From NCBI RefSeq assembly GCF_019703515.2, contig NC_059393.1, positions 15,177,001-15,241,000 on the forward strand: a stretch of 64,000 bases of DNA, written 5' to 3'. A program made the translations under genes and the position numbers. Positions within the stretch are counted from its first letter, which is position 1, and each line of letters starts with the position of its first letter. This stretch comes from Myxocyprinus asiaticus (lineage: Eukaryota > Chordata > Actinopteri > Cypriniformes > Catostomidae). Shown here one piece after another: positions 45,839 to 58,512 of the stretch. Under the pieces are notes generated by a model, which worked only from the letters and a program-made list of their open reading frames with translations, was not told the DNA's origin and made no database searches.

Positions 45839-47159
45839 GTAAGCCCACAGCACAATTATTATTATTATTATTTATTTATTATTTTTTATGGTAATAATCT
45901 AAATTGAAATCACAATCGCAATATTTTTGTAAATAATCACAATTAGATTTTTTTGAACAAATCGTTCAACCCAATGTAATGACATAAACTTTAGAACAAT
46001 AAATAAATATATATATCTGATGATTTATTTATAGCTAAACACTTTTAAATGGAATTCTGTATACATTCATTTATAGTGAGCTGTCAATCACTGGTAAAAC
46101 AAAAGTAATTTTTAAAAACTGACACACACACACATTGTCATATCAGCCAAAATAAAGAGAATGCTGACAATATGTTGTAAATTAATAAAATATGTAACTG
46201 ATAAATTATTTACAATTGCATTATGTCCTGACTTTTGATTAGCAAAAGTTTTTTATTCAGTATTAGAGATGTTAAAGCCACTTGTTAAAGCCAACTGAAC
46301 TTTACAAATGCACAGAGGCATAAAGCTCTCTTTAAAATCCTGCGTTCATACACAGCCTTATAAAACGAAAATCATAAAATGTTATTTTTTAATGTAAGAG
46401 GGCTACACTTTTCTAATGGCACTAAGGCAGACGTCGCTCTTTTACCAAGTTCTTTGCATTTGTTAAGCTGTTGAGGGCGCTAAGAACAAAGGTCAATGCA
46501 GACTGTCTGCCTTGTAGTTAATTGCTCCCTCACTTATTTCTGAATTGGTTAATATGTAAAACTGATTTAGCTAGATAGTAAGGCTGGATCATGGTCCCAA
46601 GAGGCCCCTTGGGCTGCCAGAATCGTTCCCATCTTTCACTGCATTTGCTACGGCTCTGGTAACGCTCACAGTTTAGCACCCACACTTCCTTTCTTTCACA
46701 GCTTTATGTGTGTTTCACTGTGCACAAAAGTAACAAGTGCTGTGCTTGTGGCTCTAATAAAAATAGACTAGTCTACGTTCTTCATGTCAGATAAATATGT
46801 CAAATATGTCTTGTTGGTTGTGACAGAACATGCAAACACAATTAAACCGACTCAAATTTTTTAGATCTCTCTTAGGTGCTTTCTAAACACCAATATAAGA
46901 ATTGAGCTGTTATAGAAGATAGTCTTCAGTCGTATGTGGACCTTAGAGATAAAAATAAAAAGTATTACATGACCCCTTTAAATTTGTGATATGCAATAAC
47001 AGCTGTATAAAAGATTATTGTAAAGTTCTCACAATATTAGGACTAATGTGAGATTTTATTGGCGTATTATCGGACACACACATTTATTTATCCTAAATAC
47101 ATTTCTACTTATGCTTCAGATTTTGGTCTTGAAAATAGAGTTTAGCATTACAAAACCTT
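45839..47159. other. Non-coding, former intron 3 of protease 4
   Basis: AT-rich sequence with an ATT-repeat near 45855-45890 and no recognisable gene or element boundary. Confidence 0.4.
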
Positions 47160-47268
47160 AAGCAATTTGACAATGCTCAAGGTGGATGTGGTAAAACTTC
47201 ACAGCCATATTGCTAGATCTGACTTTCAGCTCATGAGCCCCAACCACAAGTGTCAAACTCTGTCGTTA
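47160..47268 (-). pseudogene. Eroded exon 3 of a granzyme-like protease
   Basis: On the minus strand the segment reads LVVGAHELK, then SNMAVKFYHIH, the conserved core of granzyme exon 3 (compare VVGAHDL and VGVKSYY in genes 1 and 2). It aligns along its length with exon 3 of gene 1, but has a TGA early on, has lost the AG acceptor, and has no clear NDIMLL with the catalytic Asp. By position it belongs to protease 4. Confidence 0.6.
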
Positions 47269-47387
47269 GTCAAGAGGAGAAGAGAACATTGTGCATTGAC
47301 ATGTGGTAAAATGAAGGCAAATGGTGTTGTCACATTTAACATTTACATTTACCATATGTGATATGTGAAACATGAATATCCTGGAAT

Positions 47388-48680
47388 CAGGGTTGGGAGG
47401 GTTACTTTTGAAATGTATTCAACTACAGAATACATGCTGTAAAATGTAATTTGTAACATATTCTGTTAGATTACTCAAGGTCAGTAACGTATTCTAAATA
47501 CTTTGGATTACTTCTTCAGCACTGGTAGATTTTTTCACTTGTTTTGACTATAAAAATTCTGCCGGTACAGTAAGACAAAATACACATGTTAAAAATACAT
47601 TCTCTGGAAAACCTAAATATCTTATGCAGTGTTGTTTCTAAAACAAGATCAATCAAAGTGATCTTGTTTTAAGGATATTTTTACAGGAAAACAATACAAA
47701 AATTATTATCAATAATACAATTTTTGCCCTAATGTCAAAGGTCATACTAGAAAAAAAGAAATTATGATCCAACATGAATTTGTTTTATTTTATTTTTTTT
47801 ATCCCCTTTTCTCCCAATTTGGAATGCCCAATTCCCACTCCTTAGTAGGTCCTCGTGGTGGTGCAGTTACTCACCTCAATCCGGTGGCGGAGATCAAGTC
47901 TCAGTTGCCTCCGCTTCTGAGACCGCCAATCCGTGCATCTTATCACGTGGCTTGTTGTGCATGACACCGCGGAGACTCACAGCATGTGGAGGCTCATGCT
48001 ACTCTCCGTGATCCATGCACAACTTACCACGCGCCCCATTGAGAGCGAGAACCACTAATCGCAACCACGAGGTGGTACCCCAAGTGACTTTACCCTCCCT
48101 AGCATCCGGGCCAATTTAGTTGCTTAGGAGTCCTGGCTGGAGTCACTCAGCACACCCTTCATTTCGAGCTCACGACTCCAGGGGTGGTAGTCAGCGTCAA
48201 TACTCGCTGAGCTACCCAGGCCCCTAGCGTGAATTTTCTTGACAAAAAAATATGATCGTGCCTGGTAATATGTGCATGTAAAATGGCTAGAAATAGCATT
48301 TTAGCTTAGCGTAAAGCTGACAATTTACACAAGGTTTATTTCTATTTCTTCTGCTCCAAACTTACTTCAAACTTACTTCTTTGTCTGCTCGTATGAATGT
48401 AACACACATATGAAAGTGTTTCACCGCTGTTCAAATGCACTTTGGATCACATCATTTATACAGTATGTATAAATGTTTTCCATCTGAAAGGACTAAATAT
48501 TAAATGAAACAAATGACAATAAAATGCAAAGTAATCTCTTCAGTAATCAAAATACTTTTTGAATGTAACTGTATTATAATTACCAATGATTTAAATTGTA
48601 ACTAGTGGAATACAGTTACTTATATTTTGTATTTTAAATACGTAATCCTGTTACATGTATTTCATTACTCCCCAACCCTA
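47388..48680. mobile_element. hAT-type non-autonomous element containing a SINE
   Basis: Terminal repeats CAGGGTTGGGAGGGTTACTT and, inverted at the right, TAGGGTTGGGGAGTAATG, with similarity extending inward. It is flanked by a perfect 8-base duplication CCTGGAAT (47380-47387 and 48681-48688). No transposase. The middle is occupied by SINE copy 6. Confidence 0.8.
47801..48226 (-). mobile_element. tRNA-derived SINE, copy 6
   Basis: The head GGGGCCTGGGTAGCTCAGCG on the minus strand is at the high-coordinate end, with a degraded B box (GAGCTCGAAATGAAG). The body is of the subtype with GCATGAGCCTCCACATGCTG and ends in GGGATAAAAAAAATAAAA. It is inserted in the hAT-type element. A clean flanking duplication is not visible; only an approximate GTGAATTTTCTTGA/ATGAATTTGTTTTA pair is present. 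Confidence 0.85.
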
Positions 48681-48689
48681 CCTGGAATA

Positions 48690-50589
48690 TACAGTACTTG
48701 TTGGACCAATGGCTGGTTATGAGGCATTTCTGTACTTCTCAAAAATATAATGGATATAAACAGCATTATAACAATCCTGGCATATACACACCACTATGTC
48801 ATAAACACAGCCCTTTGGATATTAATTTAAAGTTATAATGCATACTCATCATTGATTAGTAGCTGTAGCTTAGACTTTGGGATTTTAGCAGTGGTGGACT
48901 GGCCATTGGCAGAACCGGGACTTTTCCCGGTGGGCCGGCTGCAAAATGGGGCTGCATGGGCCGCCGCGTTATGCAGAACGCGCCACAAAACGGCGCCGCG
49001 ATACACGGAAGGGGACAGCGATATGCAGAAAAGGACAGCAACCCCCCAATAAAGAAAATGATTTAACTGATTAATGAATGCTGGAGTAGAAGACATCTAT
49101 GGTTAGTCTTAGAGTAGACGGCATGCACATGGACCTGATGGCTGACACATATTGCACACAAAAACGGCAAAAGCTGGCTGATTCAGGCTGAAACCTCCAT
49201 TTCAACAGGCTTTACACAACTACTGTGAGTTTTTTAAACTGTTCAATCAAACTCTTTTTTTTTTTTTTTTTTTTTTTTTTACTCTCTCAAGGTTTTATTT
49301 ACATTTTTATAATTGCTTACTAAACAATTTGCGCATAAAGGTTTTAGACCAGGGGTGCTCATTACGTCGATCGTGATAGCAAGACAAACACTGGTTGATC
49401 TCGTTAAAATCGAAAAGGTTTTCGGCATTTCAATGTATAATCCTGTAGCAGGAGACATAATTCCATAGCTTGATCTTGATTTTGCAATGCACTGCTTTAG
49501 GGCGCTAAAGAAAAGGCTTTATTCCCCTAAAGGTCTTATGTCCTGAAAATTTTTAGAAAATGTATATATGTGTACAAGCCTGTATTTTCTTCTAAACTGC
49601 TAATGAACCAAATAAATATACATGGATATGGATAGTATTATGGATATTTTTATAGGAGGTCACTAAACTTCAGAATGTCATATGTTTACTATTGGGTGTA
49701 CAAGACATTATAAACCTACAATGCATAACTTAACTGGTATCATTCATTCTAGAAGCAGCTTTATATTCATAAGCTGTTGAAGTGTATGTTCATCATATGG
49801 GCATCTGCAATAGGTGGGCTTGATCAACATTCCGAATGACCTATAGCCCTTTTTTTCTCCTTTGTCTTCCACAGGATTCCCCAAAGTCTCAATCTTTCGC
49901 TACCTTTCTTGCTCCTAATGCTATAATTGGTGGGTGTACTGATCTGAAGTGATTTTAGTTGGACTTGGACCCTTGATTCAGAGAGAATACTAATAGACAT
50001 GAGATGGATGGTTTCCAAGAAAAAATTACTTAAAGGTATGTAGAAGTTAGTCTTCTTTGCCTATTATCTTTTTCTTTTCTTTTATTTACATATAGTACAT
50101 TTTGACACTGATATAACCAGAAGCATCATGTTCATTGAAATGGAGGGGGCATGTGCACTTACATATTTTTAAGCCAAGTAGATTATGTATGCAACTTTGA
50201 AAAAAAAAAAACATTTGTATTTGTAGAGTTTATAAAATTGCATTAGTTTTATAGGTTAAAACACGTTTGGAAAAAAAAAATCATCATTACCTATATGTCA
50301 AAGCAGCTCGTTCTCATACAACAAAAATGCATTGATGCATTTCTATTCATTGAATAACACATCTGTAAAATAAGAAGCTCAGACAAACCAGATGGAAACA
50401 ACGTGCAAATAATATTGCCACCAGTATCAAGTTAACATCATTGTCAGAGAAAATGATGACACCATCGCTGTATAAATGACACTATTGTTCATTTTCATTG
50501 AAGATATTCAAAGTACAGTGTTGTTATAACTGATAAATGACATAAAGAAACAAAATATATAGGTGTGTATTTTAAACCTTTTTTAACAT
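48690..50589. other. Unclassified repeats, no gene
   Basis: 48890-49050 is G/C-rich and starts GTGGTGGACTGGCCATTGG ... CGGTGGGCCGG, a repeat type common in fish; its short open frames are not genes. A poly-T run lies at 49256-49280. Nothing else was recognised. Confidence 0.4.
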
Positions 50590-51800
50590 CTTAATTATTT
50601 AAAAGATTGTTTCACTTTCATGGTAATTATGAATGAAAGACATTACAAACAACAGGCTTGTACTTCATAGATTTACACTTGTGCTCGTCATCTTAGGACT
50701 TAAGAGACTTAAGAAGACATGACGACGTTTCCAGTAAGGGAACATAAGGCAAATTCCAATCGGAAGTGAGCATACCTATGCCCTACTCCCTCCGAAGGGC
50801 TGAGCCCTCGAAGTGGGAACTCTGAAGGGAGCAGGGCACACGCGTCTCATGTTTGGCCGTTTGGAACACCCTTGATGAAGGGACTAATGAAAGACATATG
50901 TCACTTCCACTTTATCTTCACCTGAAACATTACCATGATGATGCAACGCAGCTGTTCTAACAACAGGAATCTCTTATTTATTGCTGTTAATTTGTTGCAA
51001 ATAAATATACCTTTTGTAATAGTTTTTTTTTTTTGTTGTTTTTTTTTTTTCAAACATTACCTTTTGTGTATTATTTAAAATTGCTTACTGTTGCTGTTTT
51101 AATAATAACAATAATAGTAGTAGTATTATATATGTACATAAATGTACTGTATATAAAATACATAAATGAACATTTCCCACCGAAAGATATTTGGTGCACC
51201 AGAGGTCTTAATAATAAATAAATAATAATAACAGTACAGTACCTACAGTAAAAAATGGACCCTGTTTTTGGAGTATCTTTCTGTTATGGCTGTCTACTAT
51301 ATTATGTATGAGAATGAATGTAAACTAAGGAGGAGAAGTATCTGTTATAAAAGGGCTATAGTGCTTGCCCGAGCGTTTGAACATTTAACATGTTCTGATC
51401 GATAACCTTGCTTTAAAATATATCCCGAGGACACGTCACCCAGGGTCACGTGATCATAAACGGTCAAATTACTTCCTCGAAGTGACCATCGCATGTACCC
51501 TTCGCTAACGGTCTTGTGGAAGGGCCCTTCATGGAGGACTTGAGTTGGTCACTTTCATTTTGAACACCCCTTCGTGTAGAGTCCCCTTCCCACAGTGTCC
51601 TTCAAGGGCGCAAAATTGCCATTTGGAATTCGCACATAGTGAGCAACGATGCTCCCTGGTTTACAGTGCATTGTGGGATTTTTTTAGGGTGCAAACATTT
51701 CAGTGCACTGGAACAATTTTGCGATTGAGATAGCCCTAAAATTGGCCTACTCGCTGATCAGTGCCCTGCCTACTGAACTAGGGAGGTGATTGAGACACAC
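50590..51800. repeat. Interspersed repeat interrupted by a 0.9-kb insertion
   Basis: Arms 50590-50746 and 51635-51800 together correspond, inverted, to the uninterrupted copy at 18380-18730. The joint falls at the GGAACATA.. /ACATAGTGAGCAACG word, which is continuous in the other copy. Confidence 0.7.
50747..51634. mobile_element. Insertion with GC(A/G)AATTCCAA inverted ends
   Basis: Left end GCAAATTCCAATCGGAAG and right end, inverted, GCGAATTCCAAATGGCA. The interior carries CCCTTC/GAAGGG words near both ends (CTCCGAAGGGCTGAGCCC; GGGCCCTTCATGGAGG) and no transposase. The flanking target looks like ACATA. Likely a small non-autonomous DNA transposon. Confidence 0.55.
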
Positions 51801-52860
51801 CCTTTGACAAGCCCAATGGAAATAATCCAAAATTAGTGCCCCGGTCACAGATAAACAAGCTTATTTTACCAAATGTGTGGGAGGGAGAGAAAGTGTGATG
51901 AAAACATAACTTTAAATATTCAGGGAGGAAAAAATACAGAATGAGCTTTTGAGGGCCAGCACTAGATTTACTGATAAAATATCAGAATACTGATGGTGAG
52001 AAAAGACAGAGCGACAAATCTACAAAACAGTGGCGGCACTTTTGTACACTATATTTCAGCATAAATATATGCATCTTATTCACTAAGCAGCTGCTATCTA
52101 TTTAAAACAAGTGCTAAATGTGCTGAAAATAGGATACACTTTGAGTATTTATTTCCCTTTTTAGTGCAAACATGCCTCCTATATAAATTTGGCTTATTAT
52201 ACTGTAGATTGTGCCTTATTCACAAAATTCTGTGTGTGTATTTGCCTGCCACAGTTAAAGGGATAGTCTATCAGTCTATGTTCAATACAATGGCAATGGA
52301 TAGTGTCTCACTTTAAAGCTTACAAAATGACCTAGTCGTATTATAAAAGTAGTCCATACAGTTCATTCAGCCTTCTTCAAGTCTTCTGAAACCATAAGTT
52401 AGGTTTTGGTGAGAAACATCCTGAAATGTATGTCCTTTTTAAGTGGTAATTTTGATGCCTGTTGCACATCCATGAGCACTATAAGCAGGGGTTAAATTGG
52501 GATTTGCAAGGTGGCGGAACCCTCTGAGCCGCTCTTTGAAACAGGTTCTATCGCAACACAGACTAGACTTTTTTTTTTTTGTCTTTTTTTTTTTTCTGTG
52601 GGATTCAGAGGTGCTGGAAAGCCTTGCTGAGGTGCGGAATGCCGTTCCGGACCATTCCGCACCAATTTAACCCCTGGCTATGAGTGAATCTTGTAACACA
52701 GTGGCACGCATGGCCATGCAAAAACTTTTGCAATAATTAATCAAAGGATGATCAAGTCATGGAGAGGTGCATTATAACTAGCCTTATACACAGATGTGTA
52801 TTGTAGTTGAATGCGATTTAAGTGCCTGGATCACAGCGATGGACCAATGTTGTGCTGTCT
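51801..52860. other. Non-coding, no feature seen
   Basis: No gene. Two poly-T tracts lie near 52568-52595, and 52495-52680 has repeat-like GCGGAAC/GGAATGCCGTTCCGG words. Confidence 0.4.
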
Positions 52861-53720
52861 TAGCAAAGGATGACTGATTGTGATGGTCTGCTGCTTCCTC
52901 CACAACCTAGCAATAAAAACCGGCCCGCAACATGGGAAATTGCACAGTGCAAAGTGCATTCAGCACAGATTTATTTGGGTGTGTTTGCATCGTTACCTGA
53001 GTTACATAATTTCTTTAGAGTTTCTGATGCTAAAACAATGCAAATATACTATGTCATCAGCAGGCTCAATTTATTCTTAGTGAATTTCCCCAAGGAACCA
53101 TCTCACCCCAAGGGAAGCCTTTCTCTCTAAACACACACGCACACTCAAACGGCAGAACTCTGAGGGCATGACTGACAGAGGTTTGGCATAGTTGAGTATT
53201 TGCATGGACCCATCTAACGCCTTTTCCAGTCCCTCAAAAGCCAAAGACAACCTCACAATCTTGAACTGCAGCCAATATACGGCCTGCTTCAGTTGGCCAA
53301 AACCTATAACAATGGACAGCAACCTGGCCCCCATCTATCCACAAACCCCCTCCTCCTCACAGCAGCCTCCTCAACCCACTCGCCAGCATTTGGCTCATCC
53401 ACAGGCATTCTGGGAATGCCAATATGGTGCCGAAGTCTGGGGAGACTTTGTGGTGGCGGCACATACCGCGACAGTGGCATGACGGGGTTCACGAGGCGCG
53501 TGCACCGCTCCAGTATTCATGAGCGTCCAGTTGCTTCAGACAGCACACACTAATCCTCGACGTGATGAAATTCAACGCCATGATGGATCTTGTCATGTCT
53601 GCCAAGGTTGAGAGAAAGAGAGCAACCGCAAAAGGAAAAGGACCTGCTTTGGAACGAGGGATTTTTGAAATAACTGTTTTTTCAGCCTGAGAGTCATGCA
53701 ACAACTCCTTTTAACGGCCG
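52861..53720. other. G/C-richer block of unknown nature
   Basis: Overlapping open frames of 60-96 aa occur on both strands, none with a recognisable domain. The base composition differs from the flanks. It could be an eroded processed gene or an unclassified retroelement. I cannot assign a product. Confidence 0.3.
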
Positions 53721-54059
53721 TCTTAAATTCCCTCGGACAGATGCAATGCTACAATACTGGCTTCTTTGACAGAGCTTAAAAATCTAATATGTTATATATA
53801 ATAAACACATTGGCCTTAAACCATGCAGGGTTAAGTTTTTTATATTTTATTTAGCTTTTATTTTTAATTTAGCTTTTATTCTTTTCTGTTTTAGTTTAGT
53901 TTTTTCATTTAGTGTTTTCTAGACTCGGTTTAGATTTGCTTCTTTAGTAGTTGTAGTACATACTGTAGTTATATAGTTTAGTTTATAACGTTAGAATATA
54001 TTTGTAGTATTTTAGTAATTGGGGTACACTAAATACAACTAAAATAACAAGAGTGCACT

Positions 54060-54102
<43 letters not shown>

Positions 54103-54772
54103 ATGTATACACAGTACAAACATTAAACATTTGGCTTACAAATTACCTAAAATAGTGAAATACATGCAACGCAGGCACTCAAATTACTGACTCGGCCCAA
54201 AATTAACATTTACGAACACAATTTATGAACTGATTCACTAGAATAAATCAGATTAGTCAAAGATTAAAAATTTTATAATATACTGTGTAACATTAATTTG
54301 ATGTCTTTTTTATTTAATTGTATTTTAAATGTATTTTATTCCAGTGTCAGTTTTTCAAATTATGTTAATGTTGTTAATAATTAATATTTTTTATTACGAT
54401 AACAATGAATTATGTTATGTTAATAATAATTAATTAATTAAATTTAAATGAGAATACTTTCATTTAGTTTTAGTTTTTGTTAATGACAATGAGCATCAAA
54501 CTAAGTAGATGATGCAGATCAGAGCCAAAATTAAATGCAGAATTTGAGCAAGAGATATTAAGAGTAAAGAAATTTTGGGTTACTTACACAAACTGGATCA
54601 GTCTCAATGCAACCTTAAAGGTGCTCCAACAAATTGAGGAAAATTTAGATTCTGTTAATTTTTCTCTCTAAATCAGTGATTTCTTCATGATATTGATATT
54701 GAAAAAATAGGCTCACTATTTATTACCATAGTTGCAAATGTTGATCTTGCAAATATGTAGTATTATTGGCTT
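53721..54772. other. AT-rich non-coding sequence
   Basis: Contains a (TA)n microsatellite at about 54062-54096 and TTAATTAA-rich stretches. No gene. Confidence 0.5.
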
Positions 54773-54885
54773 TAAAGGAATAGTTCACCCAAAAATGAAA
54801 ATTCTCTCATAATTTACTTACCCTTATGCCATCCCAGATGTGTATGACTTTCTGTCATCTGCTGAACACAAATGAAGATTTGTAG
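54773..54885 (+). repeat. Single arm of the palindromic repeat
   Basis: Reads AAAGGAATAGTTCACCCAAA to GAAGATTTGTAGAAGAAT, the same arm as at 30820 and 34736. It ends abruptly where retrotransposon gag sequence begins. Confidence 0.7.
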
Positions 54886-54894
54886 AAGAATACC

Positions 54895-55500
54895 CGCAGC
54901 TCCGGGATGCCTGCCGGAGGTGGTTGCTAGCGGAGGGCCGCGATGCCGGGAGAATCGTCAACTTGGTGGTGCTGGAATAGTTTGTCGATCGGCTGCCCAA
55001 AAGGACCATGTAGTGGGTCCGGTGCCACCACCCAACATCGCTGGAGGATGCAGTCCGCCTGGCAAAGGATCACTTGACGGCGTATCCGGGAGACGGCCAA
55101 GCTTTCTCTCTCTCTCTCTTCTCCTGCTGTCTCTTCCCCTCCCCAACCTTGCCCCGTTCCCATCCCTGCTCCCCGGAGATGGGGGTTAAGGGCACCTCTA
55201 AACCCCCCAATTGTGTCTCCTTCCCTTTTCCGCCAGGTTGGAGTATCTGTAGCCGCAGGTGCTGGGGGAAAGTCTGGGCCGGTGTGCTGGCGCAGCGGGG
55301 AGCCAAGCCACTTCCAAGATCAATGTTCGGTGATGGAGGTGAGCGTGACGATCTGGGTCCCCGGTGTGCCGCATACCGCCACCGACCGAGCAGGGACATA
55401 CCAGATACCTGTGAGTATTCAAAGGGGTACATACCGAGCCTTGGTGGATTCAGTTTGTAATCAGTCCTCGATTCACCAATGCCTGGTTCAATGGGAGGCT
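54895..55500 (+). pseudogene. Gag capsid, zinc knuckle and protease remnant
   Basis: The capsid reads DACRRWLLAEGRDAGR, then IVNLVVLE, a TAG, FVDRLPKRTM, another TAG, then WVRCHHPTSLEDAVRLAKDH. This pattern is shared with the vertebrate SCAN domain, which is thought to derive from this retroelement group. After a pyrimidine-rich stretch, a knuckle CWRSGEPSHFQDQC has Ser in place of its second Cys. The protease core reads GTYRALVDSVCNQSSIHQ, where the catalytic DSG is DSV. Inactive. Confidence 0.8.
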
Positions 55501-56019
55501 TTGAGGTGTGTGCATAGCAATGTTCACGAATATCCTTTAGTGCCTGCGTCTAAGCAATTTCAGGTTCAAAAATATAGAATAGAGGCAGAGGTTAGTCCTC
55601 ATCTTATCCATCCGCTGATTTTGGGTTCGAATTGGCCCGCATTTCAGTCGTTATTGAGGGGTTTATGTGCAGATGGGTCCTGCACCAAGTGTCTCGGTGT
55701 GTGGTGTGCGATTCGCTGGCTGGGGAGGTGGAGCAAGGGCCGTCTGTGTCAATTCTGTGTCAAGGTGACGCAAGGGAGGGGGAAGCCCCGGCTTCCCGAG
55801 CCCTTAGAGGTTTCCCTGATGGGGATTTCCCTCTGGAGCAGATGCGAGACGAGACCCTGTGGCACTACTTTGATCAAGTGAAAACGACTGATGGTCAATG
55901 CCTCCGGCCAGACATTGCAATCACAAATCCGTACTTTTCTATTTTAAATGATCGGTTGTATCGAGTGACGCAGGACACTCAGACAAAAGAAGATACAGCC
56001 CAGTTGTTGATACCGAAGA

Positions 56020-56975
56020 GCCGTCGGTAAATGTTATTCCAGACAGCTCATCATAATCCGATGGCAGGGCTCTTAGGGGGAGAAAAAACACTAAACCGTC
56101 TACTGGCCCATTTCAATTGGCCGGGCATTCATGGAGATGTTCGCAGGTGGTGTGTGGCATGCCGTGAATGCCAGCTGGTGAATCCGCCGGCCACCCCAAG
56201 AGTGCCTTTGCACCTGCTTCCTCTGATCGAGGTCCTCTTGAAAGAATGGTATGGACCTTGTCGGGCCATTATAGCAGACGGCACGTAGCCATCGTTTTGT
56301 GTTTCAGCATGTTGTGTTGCGGAAGCACTTTTCAGAATAATCTCCCGAGTGGGGATTCCGAAAGAAATTCTCACTGATCAAGGCACTACTTTTATGTCAC
56401 GTATACTACACGAACTGTACGAATTATTAGGTATTAAATCGATTCTGATAAGCATGTACCACTGTCAAACAGACGGCTTGGTCGAACAGTTTAATCAAAT
56501 CTTGAAGAATAGGATTCATAAGTTCGTCCACGAAGATGCTCGGAGTTGGAATAAGTGGCTTGAACCCCTGTTATTCGCAGTTTGAGAGGTCCCACAAGCC
56601 TCCACGGGGTTCTCCTCATTTGAATTATTGTATGGGCGTAAGCCTCACAGTGTCTTAGACATTGTGAGGGAAAAATGGGAGGAGGGGCCTTCAACCAGCA
56701 AAAACGAAATTCAATACTTCTTGACCTGAGAGCAAAACTCCAAACAATGGGGCAGCTATCACAGGAGAATTTGCTACAGGCTCAAGAACGGGGGGGCTTG
56801 GCTACGGGAATTTACACAGGGAGATAAAGTCCTTGTATTACTACCCAAGTTAAGCTCTAAATTACTCGTAAAGTGACAAGGGCCCTTTGTGGTCACACAG
56901 CGAGTTGGGGAAGTCGATTATGAGGTAAAGCGTACGGATAGAGGCCCGACAGATTTACCACTTTTACCTCCTAAA
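56020..56975 (+). pseudogene. Retrotransposon integrase remnant
   Basis: The HHCC finger is visible as TAHHNPMAGLLGGEKTLNRL, then HFNWPGIHGDV, WCVACRECQLVNPP. After a frame change the core continues with GIPKEILTDQGTTFMSRILH, then HCQTDGLVEQFNQILKNRI, retaining an Asp of the DDE triad in LTDQGT and the Glu in VEQFN. The first part of the core is deleted. The C-terminal domain (GPFVVTQRVGEVDYEVK) follows after stops. Confidence 0.82.
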
Positions 56976-57109
56976 ACTATGGAGAGAGGCGGTCCCTGTG
57001 ACTTTGGCGACAGTAGTCCCGGAGACGGAGGAGCTTGGTCCGGAGGTGAGTTTAAAAAATAAACAATCAAGTCACCCCAGTTCCCTGTGGAGACCACCTC
57101 TCACCGTCC

Positions 57110-58497
57110 CAAATCGCGGAGTTTGCCAAATTGCAAGGAGAATACTCCGATGTGTTCTTGTCTCTTCCCGGGTGTACGAATCTCATACAGCACCATATCC
57201 AAATGTTCCCAGGGGAAGTGGAAAGCAGTCGTCCCTACCATTTACCTGAACACCAAAAAAAGGTAGTACAGGAGGAATTGAGGACTATGTTTGACATGGG
57301 GGTAATAGAAGAATCCCACAGTGACTGGGCCAGTCCGGTAGTCTTAGTCCCTAAGTGCGATGGATTGGTCTTGGATTGTAGTGGATTATAGAAAAGTGAA
57401 TGCAATGTCAAAATTTGAAGCATACCCAATGCCTTGCATTGACGAACTGCTCGATCAGTTGGGTGCGGCTCATTTTTATTCAACACTGGATTTAACAAAG
57501 GGATATTGGCAGATTCCCTTGACTCCCATGTCCCGAGAAAAAACAGCCTTTCACACTCCATTCGGCATACACCAATTTTTTATGCTTCCATTTTGTTTGT
57601 TTGGCTCAGCATTTCAGCGGCTCATGGACATGGTCCTTCGCCCACACGCTGTGTATGCCGCTGCCTATCTGGATGATATCATCATCTATAGCAATGATTG
57701 GCAGCGGCACATCCAGCATCTGAGGGCTGTCCTGAAGTCGCTGAGGTAGGCGGGGCTCAATGCAAATCCGAAGAAGTGTGCAATTGGGCAGGTGAAAGTA
57801 CGGTATGTGGGCTTCCATTTGGGTCACAGAGAGGTGCACCCTCAAGTTGATAAGGCCACGGCCATTGCGACTTGTCTGAGGACCAAGTCCAAAAAGGGGG
57901 TGAGACAGTTCCTGGGGTTGGCTGGCTATTATTGGAGGTTTGTGCCTAATTATTTGGACGTCACCAACCCACTGACTGATCTCATTAATAAGGAAGTGCC
58001 AGACCTGGTCCAGTGGACAGAACTGTGCCAACAGGCTTTCTTACAAGTAAAAGCCGCACTCTGTGGTGGTCCACTGTTACTTTCCCCTGACTTCTCTCTC
58101 TCTTTTGTCTTACAGACAGATGCATCAGACAGCGGGTTGGGGACTGTGTTGTCCCAGGTAGTAGAGGATGAGGAGCGCCCGTGCTGTACATTAGCTGAAA
58201 ACTCTTGGTAAGAGAGACTAGGTACAGTACGATAGAAAATGAGTGTCGGGCCATCAAGTGGGCGGTCCTCACTCTCTGGTACTACCTGCTTGGGAAGGCC
58301 TTCACCCTCTGTTCGGAACATGCCCCGCTCCAATGGCTCCATCGCATGAAGGATACTACTGTGTGGATCACTCATTGTTATCTGGCACTTCAGCCCTTTA
58401 TATTTGAGGTGGTCCACAGGCCGGGGGCACTGATGGCTGTGGCTGATTTCCTCTCTCAGAGCGAGGGGGGTCCTCGGGACAATGCCCCGGCCTGAGT
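57110..58497 (+). pseudogene. Retrotransposon reverse transcriptase and RNase H remnant
   Basis: The RT begins FAKLQGEYSDVFLSLPGCTN and continues through EELRTMFDMGVIEESHSDWA, DYRKVNAMSKFEAYPMPCID, FYSTLDLTKGYWQIPL, and the catalytic box AAYLDDIIIYS. The connection and RNase H regions follow: FLGLAGYYWRFVPNY, LQTDASDSGLGTVLSQV, ENECRAIKWAVLTLWYYLLG and VADFLSQ. Breaks include a shift near 57360 and stops near 57749 and 58209. Confidence 0.9.
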
Positions 58498-58512
58498 CGG
58501 GCGGTGGGGGTA

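Noticed and set aside
55074..55460. 128-aa frame across the low-complexity gag region of the Gmr1-like element
   Set aside because: The frame crosses a pyrimidine-rich tract; the recognisable knuckle and protease motifs are in a different frame, so it is not a gene.
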